Source: Bhargavaea cecembensis (GTDB taxonomy: Bacteria > Bacillota > Bacilli > Bacillales_A > Planococcaceae). Taken from it: a DNA stretch of 64,000 nucleotides. Position numbers and translations under genes: made by a program. Location of the stretch: contig NZ_LQNT01000010.1 in NCBI RefSeq assembly GCF_001619585.1, positions 124,001 through 188,000 on the forward strand. The letters are read 5' to 3'. Positions 1-8,184 of the stretch are shown here, in pieces. A model generated the notes under the pieces. The model worked only from the letters and a program-made list of their open reading frames with translations, ran no database searches and was not told the DNA's origin. The number at the start of each line of letters is the position of its first letter. Position 1 is the first letter of the stretch.

Positions 1-656
1 TCATCGGGGACTTCTCGGGGAAATACCTCGCCGAATACCAGCCGGAAAAACTGGCTGCGGCGGAATGGCATTTTGAGACGGAAGGCGAGGCGCCGCTTAT
101 GCTGTATGGGATCCTCGATGGCCAGGAAGTGAAGTATACCATCACGATCCCGTACGCGCTCAGTATCCTCGCGCACTCGGATCCGACTGCGGAAGTGATC
201 GGGCTGAACGACTTCCCGGAAGACGAGATCCCGCCGCTCTATATCCACTACCTGTTCGACACAATGGTGACGATCGGCGTCCTCATGATCATGGTCTCCG
301 GCCTGTACTGGCTCGGCAGGCATATGAGATGGCGATTTATCCACTCGCGCTGGTACCGCTGGCTGATCGTCGCAGGCGGACCGCTCACCGTCATCGCGAT
401 TGAAGCCGGCTGGTGGTATGCGGAGGTCGGGCGCCAGCCTTGGATCCTTCGTGACATTATGAAAGTGCCGGAGGCTGCCACGACGAGCGGCCATGTCGAC
501 ACGATGCTTTACCTGTTCGCGACGCTCTACCTGATCCTCGGCGTCGGCAGCGTCGTCGTGCTGAGGCGGATGTTCCGCAACAACCCGATTGAGCGGGAAA
601 TTGCCGACCGCGAGGCGGAAGTCCGTGAAGGAACAAGAAAGGGCGGTGATCACTGA
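1..656 (+). CDS. cydA: Cytochrome bd ubiquinol oxidase subunit I, C-terminal part
   Basis: The frame is open from the window edge, so the N-terminus lies outside. Subunit I of bd-type quinol oxidase binds the haems and oxidises quinol in the membrane. The visible part contains a GDFSGKYLAEYQPEKLAA stretch and later GRQPWILRDIM, both typical of the family, with several hydrophobic helices between about 250 and 560. It overlaps the next gene by one base (stop and start share TGATG), so the two are translationally coupled. The short spacing between conserved segments fits the YthA/CbdA-like branch of Bacillales. The charged tail (EIADREAEVREG) is cytoplasmic by inference. Confidence 0.9.
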   Translation, partial: IGDFSGKYLAEYQPEKLAAAEWHFETEGEAPLMLYGILDGQEVKYTITIPYALSILAHSDPTAEVIGLNDFPEDEIPPLYIHYLFDTMVTIGVLMIMVSGLYWLGRHMRWRFIHSRWYRWLIVAGGPLTVIAIEAGWWYAEVGRQPWILRDIMKVPEAATTSGHVDTMLYLFATLYLILGVGSVVVLRRMFRNNPIEREIADREAEVREGTRKGGDH

Positions 657-1684
657 TGAGCCTTGAAGTGCTCGGCATCACGGTCCTCATGACGTTCCTG
701 TTCGGCTATATCATTGTCGGCGCCATCGACTTCGGCGCGGGATTCTTCAACGCCTACAGCCTGCTGACGGGGAAGGAGCACATCCTGACGAACGTCATCC
801 AGCGCTACCTGTCCCCGGTGTGGGAAGTGACGAACGTTTTCCTCGTGTTCTTCTTTGTCGGGATGGTCGGATTCTTCCCGTCGACAGCGTTCTATTACGG
901 AACGACAATGCTCGTGCCGCTCAGTATCGCGCTCATCCTACTGGCGATACGCGGATCGTATTACGCGTTTGAAACGTACGGTGCAAGCGGACATAAGGGT
1001 TACTCGTTCATGTACGGGATGGCCGGCATTCTGCTTCCGGCGTCTCTCTCGATCGTCCTGACGATCTCTGAGGGCGGCTTTATCGACATGGTCGACGGCC
1101 AGCCGGTGCTGGACTACGGGGCACTCTTCACGAGCCCGCTTACCTGGTCGATCGTCTTCCTTTCGATTGCAGCGACCCTCTACATCTCGGCGGTGTTCCT
1201 CACCTGGTACGCCGACAAGGCGGGGGACCGTGACGCGACAGAGCTTCTCCGGAAGTACGCGCTCATCTGGTCGCTTCCGACAATCATCACGGCAGGCGGC
1301 ATCGTCTGGGAGCTCCGCAGCCACAACGCGGAACACTACAATCAGCTGCTCGGCCTCTGGTGGATGTTCGCGCTGTCCGGCGCGCTCTTTATCGGCACGG
1401 TCTACCTGCTCTGGAAACGGCACAACTACGGCCTCGCGGTCTGGCTCCTGATCGGCCAGTTCGCGCTCGCCTTCTACGGATATGGCATCGCGCACTACCC
1501 GTACCTGCTGTATCCGCACCTGACGATCCACGACAGCTTCACGAACCCGGCGATGGCGACCGCACTCATCATCGCCTTCATCCTCGGGCTCGGGCTGCTC
1601 ATCCCGTCGCTATACCTGCTGTTGCGCCTGTTCCTGTTCAACAAGGACTACGTGAAGGGGCGCAAAAAAGACGAACACGCCTAA
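656..1684 (+). CDS. cydB: Cytochrome bd ubiquinol oxidase subunit II
   Basis: This 342-residue, highly hydrophobic protein has about nine predicted membrane helices, the normal size and layout for CydB. The N-terminus (GYIIVGAIDFGAGFF) matches the conserved first helix of the family, and the motif VWEVTNVFL follows. It partners subunit I and the small subunit in the aerobic respiratory chain. The start codon overlaps the cydA stop, and cydS follows 21 bases after its stop, so the three form one operon. The tail is rich in lysine (KGRKKDEHA), as expected for a cytoplasmic end. Confidence 0.92.
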   Translation: MSLEVLGITVLMTFLFGYIIVGAIDFGAGFFNAYSLLTGKEHILTNVIQRYLSPVWEVTNVFLVFFFVGMVGFFPSTAFYYGTTMLVPLSIALILLAIRGSYYAFETYGASGHKGYSFMYGMAGILLPASLSIVLTISEGGFIDMVDGQPVLDYGALFTSPLTWSIVFLSIAATLYISAVFLTWYADKAGDRDATELLRKYALIWSLPTIITAGGIVWELRSHNAEHYNQLLGLWWMFALSGALFIGTVYLLWKRHNYGLAVWLLIGQFALAFYGYGIAHYPYLLYPHLTIHDSFTNPAMATALIIAFILGLGLLIPSLYLLLRLFLFNKDYVKGRKKDEHA

Positions 1685-1705
1685 AGGGCGAAGGAGGCAA
1701 AACCA

Positions 1706-1828
1706 ATGGATGAATTTCTCATGTTCTACGCACCATTCATCGTGCTAATCGGCGCGATCATCCTCGCCTTCATCGTCGCCCCGATGGACGGAGCGGCGAC
1801 GAGGCCACCGAAGGAAAAGAAGAAGTGA
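1706..1828 (+). CDS. cydS: Cytochrome bd oxidase small subunit CydS
   Basis: A 40-residue gene sits directly after cydB with a good GGAGG site at 1692-1696 and an ATG at 1706. It encodes a single membrane helix preceded by MDEFLMFYAP and followed by a short Lys-rich tail (KEKKK). The FL..YAP start and overall size match the CydS subunit known from the Geobacillus bd oxidase, which packs against CydA. This is seen in sequence; the functional name follows from family knowledge and position. It is easily missed because of its length. Confidence 0.8.
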   Translation: MDEFLMFYAPFIVLIGAIILAFIVAPMDGAATRPPKEKKK

Positions 1829-1830
1829 TT

Positions 1831-1866
1831 AAAAAAGCCGTCCCGGTTAGCGGGGCGGCTTTCGTT
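1831..1866 (+). terminator. Terminator of cydABS
   Basis: An inverted repeat (AGCCGTCCC / GGGGCGGCT) is followed by a T-rich stretch just after cydS. Confidence 0.75.
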
Positions 1867-1989
1867 GTGGAGAAAAGGGGAAGGGACGGTTTTTCTCCCT
1901 ATCCGACGGACAGACTGACTTTCTCTAATAAAAAATGCCACATTCTGATAAAATAAACCCAACTGCACTGAATCGGAGGAAAATAAATA

Positions 1990-3378
1990 ATGACTTACGC
2001 AGTCCAACAAAACGACCGGCTGATCGGCGAAATCACCGACCTGACCCATGACGGCTCAGGCGTGGCAAAGATCGACGGCTATCCGCTCTTCATCCCCGGT
2101 GCGCTTCCCGGCGAAACCGTCGAATTTAAGGTCACCAAAACACTCAAGAAATATGGCTTCGCAAAGCTCCTCAATATAGTCGAACCATCAGAAGACCGCG
2201 TCGAGCCGCCGTGCCCGGTGTTCCCAGAGTGCGGAGGCTGCCAGATTCAGCACCTGTCCTATGAGGGTCAGCTGGAACGCAAGCGCAAAATGGTCCGCGA
2301 CGTCATGGACCGGATCGCGAAACTTCCGGACGTCCCGGTCCATCCGGTCAAGGGGATGGAACATCCTTGGCGCTACCGGAACAAGTCCCAGATCCCGTTC
2401 GCGGAGCGGGACGGAAAAGTTGTCGCAGGATTTTTCCGCCGCGGCACCCACACGATCATGGACACCGAAACGTGCCTGATCCAGTCAACCGAGGCCGACG
2501 TCGTCATGCGCACGATCAAACACAGCTTGCATGAACTAGGCATCAAGGCGTACGACGAACAAAAGGACAAGGGCTTCCTGCGCCATGTCGTCATCCGGAA
2601 AGGGAAGGCGACCGGTGAGACGATGGTCGTTCTTGTTACCCGGAACCGTAAATTCAAGAAGAAGGACGAAGTCGTAGAACTGATCCGCAGCGTCGTGCCG
2701 GACGTGACGTCGATCGTCCAGAACGTCAACGACCGGAAAACGAACGTCATCATGGGAGACGAAACGATTTCGCTCTACGGACCGCCCGTCATCACCGACA
2801 AAATCGGCGGCGTCACATTCGAAATCTCCGCCCGGTCGTTCTACCAAATCAACCCCGATCAGACGGAAGTTCTGTACTCGCAGGCACTTGACTACGCCAA
2901 TCTCAGCGGCAACGAAACCGTCATCGACGCTTACTGCGGCATCGGCACGATCTCGCTCTTCCTCGCCACGCAGGCGAAAGAAGTGTACGGCGTCGAAATC
3001 GTTCCCCAGGCGATCGAAGACGCCAAGCGAAACGCCGAGGTGAATGGTTTCACGAATACCCGGTTCGAAGCCGGAGCGGCCGAAGACGTCATCCCTCGCT
3101 GGTACAAGGAAGGCAAACGGTTCGACGTCCTCGTCGTCGACCCACCAAGGAAAGGCTGCGACGAGCACCTTCTCCGGACCATCCTCGAGTACCGCCCGAA
3201 ACGCCTCGTCTACGTCAGCTGCAACCCGGCAACACTCGCCCGCGACCTCCGCATCCTCGAAGACGGAGGTTACAAAACGAAAGAAGTCCAGCCGGTGGAC
3301 ATGTTCCCGCAATCGAGTCATGTGGAAGCGGTGACTTGGATGGAACTTGAGAACCCGACAATGGGGACTGACTTCTAG
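1990..3378 (+). CDS. rlmD: 23S rRNA (uracil-C5)-methyltransferase RlmD/RlmCD
   Basis: This 462-residue protein methylates uracil at C5 in 23S rRNA using S-adenosylmethionine. Residues 1-60 form a TRAM RNA-binding domain. Cys75, Cys81, Cys84 and Cys162 are the expected iron-sulphur cluster ligands. The C-terminal methyltransferase has DAYCGIGT as its SAM-binding motif, DPPRKG, and the nucleophile Cys411 in [11 protein letters not shown]. The length matches B. subtilis RlmCD. A GGAGG site precedes the ATG. This intact copy is the left border of the accessory island; three damaged 3' copies of it lie further right (3669, 7271, 16996). Confidence 0.93.
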   Translation: MTYAVQQNDRLIGEITDLTHDGSGVAKIDGYPLFIPGALPGETVEFKVTKTLKKYGFAKLLNIVEPSEDRVEPPCPVFPECGGCQIQHLSYEGQLERKRKMVRDVMDRIAKLPDVPVHPVKGMEHPWRYRNKSQIPFAERDGKVVAGFFRRGTHTIMDTETCLIQSTEADVVMRTIKHSLHELGIKAYDEQKDKGFLRHVVIRKGKATGETMVVLVTRNRKFKKKDEVVELIRSVVPDVTSIVQNVNDRKTNVIMGDETISLYGPPVITDKIGGVTFEISARSFYQINPDQTEVLYSQALDYANLSGNETVIDAYCGIGTISLFLATQAKEVYGVEIVPQAIEDAKRNAEVNGFTNTRFEAGAAEDVIPRWYKEGKRFDVLVVDPPRKGCDEHLLRTILEYRPKRLVYVSCNPATLARDLRILEDGGYKTKEVQPVDMFPQSSHVEAVTWMELENPTMGTDF

Positions 3379-3400
3379 TAATCTTAGGTTATGCATAATA

Positions 3401-3446
3401 GATCGCTCCTTTGTATTGTAGTATCTACAAAAGGAAGCGATCTTTT
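3401..3446 (+). terminator. Terminator of rlmD
   Basis: A stem of GATCGCTCCTTTGTA pairing with TACAAAAGGAAGCGATC is followed by TTTTC. A homologous hairpin follows the third rlmD remnant at 17193-17238. Confidence 0.85.
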
Positions 3447-3479
3447 CATATTTATTTAACTTGGATAAAAAAGGATTTA

Positions 3480-3650
3480 ACGGTTTCATAATTTAATCGA
3501 ACTTTAAGGAATATTCAATGAAATAATAGTAGAGTTATATTATTATAGAATTACGGAAGGATAAAAATGGGTACTACTTCTGTCTGTCATAAGGCGAGCG
3601 AACCCACGTCTTCTGGAGAACGGCCTGTCCGACCGCTTACGGACCGTCTA
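3480..3650 (+). repeat. Conserved spacer downstream of rlmD, copy 1
   Basis: This non-coding segment resembles 17265-17430, which lies in the same position relative to the third rlmD remnant. Shared pieces include ACTTTAAGGAAT, GAATTA(C/T)GGAAG and CTGTCCGACCGCT. It appears to be the ancestral rlmD downstream flank. No gene is seen in it. Confidence 0.6.
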
Positions 3651-3668
3651 ACGACGTATTGGGCAACT

Positions 3669-4025
3669 GTGGCGACGCCTACTGCGGCATCGGCAAGATC
3701 TCGTAATTCCTAGCAAGCAGGCGAAGTATGTGTATGGCATTGAAATTGTCCTGCAGGAGATCGCAGACGCCAAGCGAAACGTCGAATTGAACTGCTTCAC
3801 AAACATCCGGTAGGGAAGCCGGAACTAGATGAGTATCTGCTCTGGACAATACTGAATACCTTCCGAAGAGGGTTGTCTACGTCAGTTACAACCCGGCGAC
3901 ACTCGCCCGTGACCTCCGCACCCTTGAAGACGGCGGCTACAAAACGAAGGAAGTTCAACGATACTTCTGTGTAAAGGAAATACAGTAAGTGCATATGTTA
4001 ACGTAATCGAGCCATGTGCTGTGGA
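3669..4025 (+). pseudogene. rlmD 3' remnant, copy 1 (heavily decayed)
   Basis: The stretch aligns with rlmD from about base 2927 to its end: GCGACGCCTACTGCGGCATC, AGACGCCAAGCGAAACG and CAACCCGGC(G)ACACTCGCCC are all recognisable in order. Stop codons, deletions and substitutions destroy the frame; for example the interior TCTCGTAATTCC replaces TCTCGCTCTTCC, and the block around 3800-3860 is shortened. It is the most degraded of the three rlmD remnants, suggesting the oldest insertion. It sits immediately left of the 4119 cassette. Confidence 0.85.
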
Positions 4026-4118
4026 TTATTATTTTAACAAATAATTCCACTATACTCTTATCGTTACTTTTTATGTGTTTTTAACAGGTATATATAGTTG
4101 TGAAAAGGAGATGAATAG

Positions 4119-6320
4119 ATGTCAAAGATTAATAATTCACTGTTACCTTTTAAGGATATACGTGATCTGGAGAGAGAAATGGAGGAAAGTCTTACAAATA
4201 TAAGAGAAATAATTTCTAATGTAAATCCTCTGATTACCTTAGTTAAATTATATGAAATTAAACTCTTTCAACATTTAGGGGACATTGAAGCATCGGTGCA
4301 TGGTAACGTTAAACCTTCTGATAACAAATTGCTCGATTTTACACAAAGTCTTATAGTGACTAGTGAAGTGAATTTTGGAACTAGTAGCTTAGATAAAGAT
4401 GAAATAAATAGATATGTGGAAGAAATTGATAAACTGTTTACTGTTGCCTCAATTTATGTGAATATCGTACCGAAGGATGAGTTGATACAGTATTCTCAAG
4501 GAATGCAGATGAACGTTTCTGGTACATTATATCCGTATCTTGAAAAAGAGCATTTTACAGACCTGTTGACTCCATATACAGATCTATTAAAAGAGGTCTT
4601 TAATATAACCAGCTCCGAAATAGTAGATGGCCTGTTGGCGATAAGCAGTCAATTACGTACTATGGGATTCATAGAAACGCTGTTAGACAGTGGAGCTTCG
4701 CTTGAAGAAGATATAGCAGACGATGTTTTTCTAAAGAGAGCTGAATATTTTAACGTTGAACGTATTACAGGATGGCCATTAGAGTTTATTAAAGAGTTAT
4801 CACTTCAACAGGGCGAAAGTAAAGGTTTTTATGAAGATAATATTCAAGTAATGATAAAGGAGTCTCCCATAAAATATAAGCCTTTTATTTGTTTAGCAGG
4901 GAGATATTACTGTTTTTCTATCGATAATCTAATTGATAATTTTTATAGAACAGTACTTAGGGCATTACGTAGGAAACAAGGTAGTACTTCTAATATAATT
5001 AATAACATTCAACAGAATTTATCAGAGGCTTTGCCTTTCAAGTTATTTAGAGAGATTCTGCCAACATCTCAAATGTTTCAGAGCATCTACTACAAAGCCC
5101 CAGTGGGTGCAGATGGAAAAAATGAATGGTGTGAATGTGATGGCATAATTCTTTTTGATGATGTGATGATTATTATTGAAGTAAAGGGAGGAGCACTTTC
5201 ACCAGTTTCACCTTTTTCTGATGAAGAGGCCTACAAAAAATCATTAAATGAATTAGCTAAAAATCCTTATGAACAATCCCTTCGTTTATTTGAAGAATAC
5301 AATAAATCAAGGAAAATCGATATTTATTATAAAAAGTCTAGAAAGAAGTATGAGCTAATTACTTCTATTGAGAACATTAACTTCGTACAAGCTTGTTGTG
5401 TGACTCTAGACGATTTTAACGAAATAGCTTCCCGAATAGAAAAGACAGAGTATATAAGAAATAGCGATCTTCCAGTTTGGTGTATTTCTGTTAATGATTT
5501 GAGGGTATACCCTCAAGTTTTTGATTCTCCAAGTTTGTTTTTAAATTATTTATATCAAAGGAGTAATGCCACAAAAAATCCTTATATTAAGCTTAATGAT
5601 GAATTGGATCATATAGGGATGTATTTTGCTTATAATGACTATTCAACACGTATTAAAGAAATTGCTACTGAGAATGGAGAAGGAGAAGTATTTATTGCGA
5701 GTCATAGAGATGAAATTGATGCTTATATGGCTAGGAAAATAAATTCTCTCCATGATGATGAAGGTGAAAGTGGAATTTTTCTTGATTTCTTAATTGGACC
5801 TGCACCAAAACCTAAACAAGAGATGGACCCAACATTCGAACAACTAATTAATGTATTAGATAGAACTGAGAATTACTTATGTATTCGAGCTGCAAGATAC
5901 TTACTTTTATTAGACGATTTTACGAGGAAGAGTATAAGTGATTTTATTTCATCAAGAAGTAATAGACTTTTAGATTTTAGAAATCAAAAAGCAATACTAA
6001 CTCCATATGCGGCATATAACTATAAAAAAGAAGACAGAATTACTGAATTGCCCGTCGTTATGGTATTCCTCCTCCGTGCATCGAGTAAGTTATTCAAGGA
6101 TGTAGTACAGCGTAAGAGCTTCTTAATGGAGAGAGTTTTGTATGAAGATGAGCCGGTCTACTGTATATTGTTGGGGATAAACAAAAATAAAGAACTGAAA
6201 AAAGCAATTACACATATTATCGGACCTGAACAATTTCAAATGTTACCAGAGTCAGCGTACGTATCACTTCAAAAAAACAGAGCGAAAATAGAAAGTTCAC
6301 GTAAGACTAGGGAGCTTTGA
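4119..6320 (+). CDS. Large protein with PD-(D/E)XK-like nuclease motif, candidate single-gene defence
   Basis: I do not recognise the full-length family. The 733-residue product has a mostly helical N-terminal 300 residues with no membrane segment or signal peptide. Around residues 336-356 it carries a nuclease-like pattern: Glu339, Asp341 (CDGIILF), then Glu354 and Lys356 (IIEVKGG), matching the D...ExK core of PD-(D/E)XK/NERD-type nucleases. The C-terminal 200 residues show no motif I can name. Base composition is much more AT-rich than rlmD or poxB, indicating transfer. An AAGGAG site precedes the ATG. It is the only gene in its cassette, flanked left by an rlmD remnant and right by a poxB remnant, which suggests it is a self-contained module. 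Alternatives are a restriction-like protein or an orphan toxin. Confidence 0.6.
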   Translation: MSKINNSLLPFKDIRDLEREMEESLTNIREIISNVNPLITLVKLYEIKLFQHLGDIEASVHGNVKPSDNKLLDFTQSLIVTSEVNFGTSSLDKDEINRYVEEIDKLFTVASIYVNIVPKDELIQYSQGMQMNVSGTLYPYLEKEHFTDLLTPYTDLLKEVFNITSSEIVDGLLAISSQLRTMGFIETLLDSGASLEEDIADDVFLKRAEYFNVERITGWPLEFIKELSLQQGESKGFYEDNIQVMIKESPIKYKPFICLAGRYYCFSIDNLIDNFYRTVLRALRRKQGSTSNIINNIQQNLSEALPFKLFREILPTSQMFQSIYYKAPVGADGKNEWCECDGIILFDDVMIIIEVKGGALSPVSPFSDEEAYKKSLNELAKNPYEQSLRLFEEYNKSRKIDIYYKKSRKKYELITSIENINFVQACCVTLDDFNEIASRIEKTEYIRNSDLPVWCISVNDLRVYPQVFDSPSLFLNYLYQRSNATKNPYIKLNDELDHIGMYFAYNDYSTRIKEIATENGEGEVFIASHRDEIDAYMARKINSLHDDEGESGIFLDFLIGPAPKPKQEMDPTFEQLINVLDRTENYLCIRAARYLLLLDDFTRKSISDFISSRSNRLLDFRNQKAILTPYAAYNYKKEDRITELPVVMVFLLRASSKLFKDVVQRKSFLMERVLYEDEPVYCILLGINKNKELKKAITHIIGPEQFQMLPESAYVSLQKNRAKIESSRKTREL

Positions 6321-6419
6321 CCGGATGAGTTTCATTATGGTGAAGTCACAAGTTTAATTAGGTCCATTATTAGGACGAAAGAATGGACTCATTGATATGT
6401 ATTTTGTTCTCACTAAAAA

Positions 6420-6450
6420 CAGCTTCCGAAAGGCTTGGAAGCTGTTTTTT
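6420..6450. terminator. Bidirectional terminator at poxB remnant 1
   Basis: The stem AGCTTCC/GGAAGCT has an A-run on its left and a T-run on its right. It corresponds in position to the hairpin beyond intact poxB at 20707. Confidence 0.75.
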
Positions 6451-6454
6451 ATGT

Positions 6455-7275
6455 TGTTTTGTCTCCGGAAAGAACACTTGGGCCGTCTCGATATCCACGA
6501 GCGAAGGGTTACCCGTATTTAGAGCTTCTTCCAACACAGATTCAATTTCCGTATCTGACTCAGGACGGAATGCTTTCCAACCACACGCTTCTGCGAGTTT
6601 GACGAAGTCGGGGTTAGTGAGGTCGGTCCCTATGTCTCTTGTCCCCATTACATCGATTTTGTCTTTTTCCATCTGCAGGGATTCGTTGTTCAGGACCACG
6701 ACTGTGATATCGAGTCCGTAACGGATGGCGGTCATCAGATCCGCGAGTACCATTTGAAGTCCGCCGTCACCGACAATCGCGACGATCTGCTTGTCCGGGT
6801 GGATCAATTTGGCGGTCATGGCGGCAGGGAGGCCGAAGCCCATCGTCCGCCAGTATCCGGAGAGTACGGTTTTCTGATTGGTCTGCCGGAAGTTGCGGTT
6901 TGTCCATACCGTGTTGTCGCCTGTATCAAGCGCAAGGATGGCGTCCGGCGCGACGGTATTGTCAAGCGCACGGATGATGCGGGAAGGGTGGACCGGGTAC
7001 CCTTCGGAATTACCTTCCTCTTCGTTTTTCCGTGCCCATTTCTCTTTGACTTTCTGGCAGCGGCTAATCCAAAGGAGAAGCCTTCAAGATGCTCATTTAA
7101 TAAAGGAAGCACCTCTTCCGTGGTACCGACGATTCCCAGTTCAACTGGAATGTTCTTTTCGACCTGATTGAAGTGGGGGTCAATCTGGATCACTTGCGCA
7201 TTTGAAGGCACATGCCCATCCGGCCACCAGGTGGTTCCTGTAAGAAGCACGACATCGGCTTCCTTAAATAGCTCG
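6455..7275 (-). pseudogene. poxB 3' remnant, copy 1
   Basis: On the minus strand this encodes the last part of pyruvate oxidase: residues from LLTGTTWWPDGHVPSNAQ through GDGGLQMVLADLMTA to AQVFFPETK. The N-terminal part, about half the protein, is absent. A small deletion near 7060-7080 shifts the frame after NEHLEGFS, and the normal stop is replaced by Lys, so the frame runs on. Sequence similarity to the intact poxB stops abruptly at about 7271, where rlmD sequence begins. It cannot make a working enzyme. Confidence 0.9.
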
Positions 7276-7792
7276 GCAGCGTCACATTCGAAATCTCCGC
7301 CCGCTCGTTCTACCAGATCAACCCCGACCAGACGGAAGTCCTGTACTCACAGGCACTCGACTACGCCAACCTCAGCGGAAACGAAACCGTCATCGACGCC
7401 TACTACGGTATCGGGACGATTTCGCTCTTCCTCGCCAAGCAGGCGATTGAAGACGCCAAGCGCAACACCGAGGTGAACGGCTTTACCGAACACCGGATTT
7501 GAAGCCGGAGCGGCTGTAGAAGTCATCCCTAGCTGGTACAAGGAAGGCAAATGCTTCGACGTCCTCGTCCGTCGTCGACCCGTCTAGGAAAGGCTGCGAC
7601 GAGCACTTGCTCCGGACGATTCTCGAGTACCGTCCGAAACGCCTCGTCTACGTCAGCTGCAACCCGGCCACACTCGCCCGCGACCTTCGTATCCTGGAAG
7701 ACGGCGGCTACAAAACGAAGGAAGTCCAACCGGTGGACATGTTTCCGCAGAGTTCTCATGTGGAATGTGTTGCCCTATTAACAAGAAAGTGA
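7271..7792 (+). pseudogene. rlmD 3' remnant, copy 2
   Basis: Sequence matching rlmD from base about 2807 to its end starts here, fused directly to the poxB remnant. Readable pieces are [47 protein letters not shown] and [10 protein letters not shown]. Relative to intact rlmD it lacks the block between two CAGGCGA repeats (intact 2972-3014), which looks like a slippage deletion. Extra bases near 7495 and 7570 shift the frame. Its last 60 codons are open but have no 5' gene. Divergence from the intact gene is clear but much less than in copy 1. Confidence 0.9.
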
Positions 7793-7853
7793 ATGGCACT
7801 GAGAATATTAAGTAAATTGGTTAGAATAAATTACATTTTGTTTTCTAGAATCT

Positions 7854-7896
7854 AACCCTCGATGTCAGTAACTGCAAACATTTCGAGGGTTTTTTA
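7854..7896 (+). terminator. Terminator after rlmD remnant 2
   Basis: AACCCTCGA pairs with TTCGAGGGTT, followed by TTTTTAT. The rest of 7793-8184 is AT-rich and holds no gene that I can see; it presumably contains the promoter of the TerB operon. Confidence 0.75.
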
Positions 7897-8184
7897 TATT
7901 GGGCGGTCTTTAATTGCTAGGGCGGATGCATACTGTGACTAATGTGATGAAATTCACCATTGGGGAAATTTGACTAAACTCAGCAAACCGACATTTTAAT
8001 AGATGGTTCCGGTTAAAAGCAACCGATTAAGCGCCCGTTTATGTCTCTATCTCCTGAGTACTTCGGCTTAGTTGAGTGAGTTATAATAGTCCTTAACTCG
8101 AATACTTCTAATTTCTACAAAAGGAATATATAATCACTTATAAATATATTTGCTTGGAATATGGTATTTATACAGGAGGTTTCT

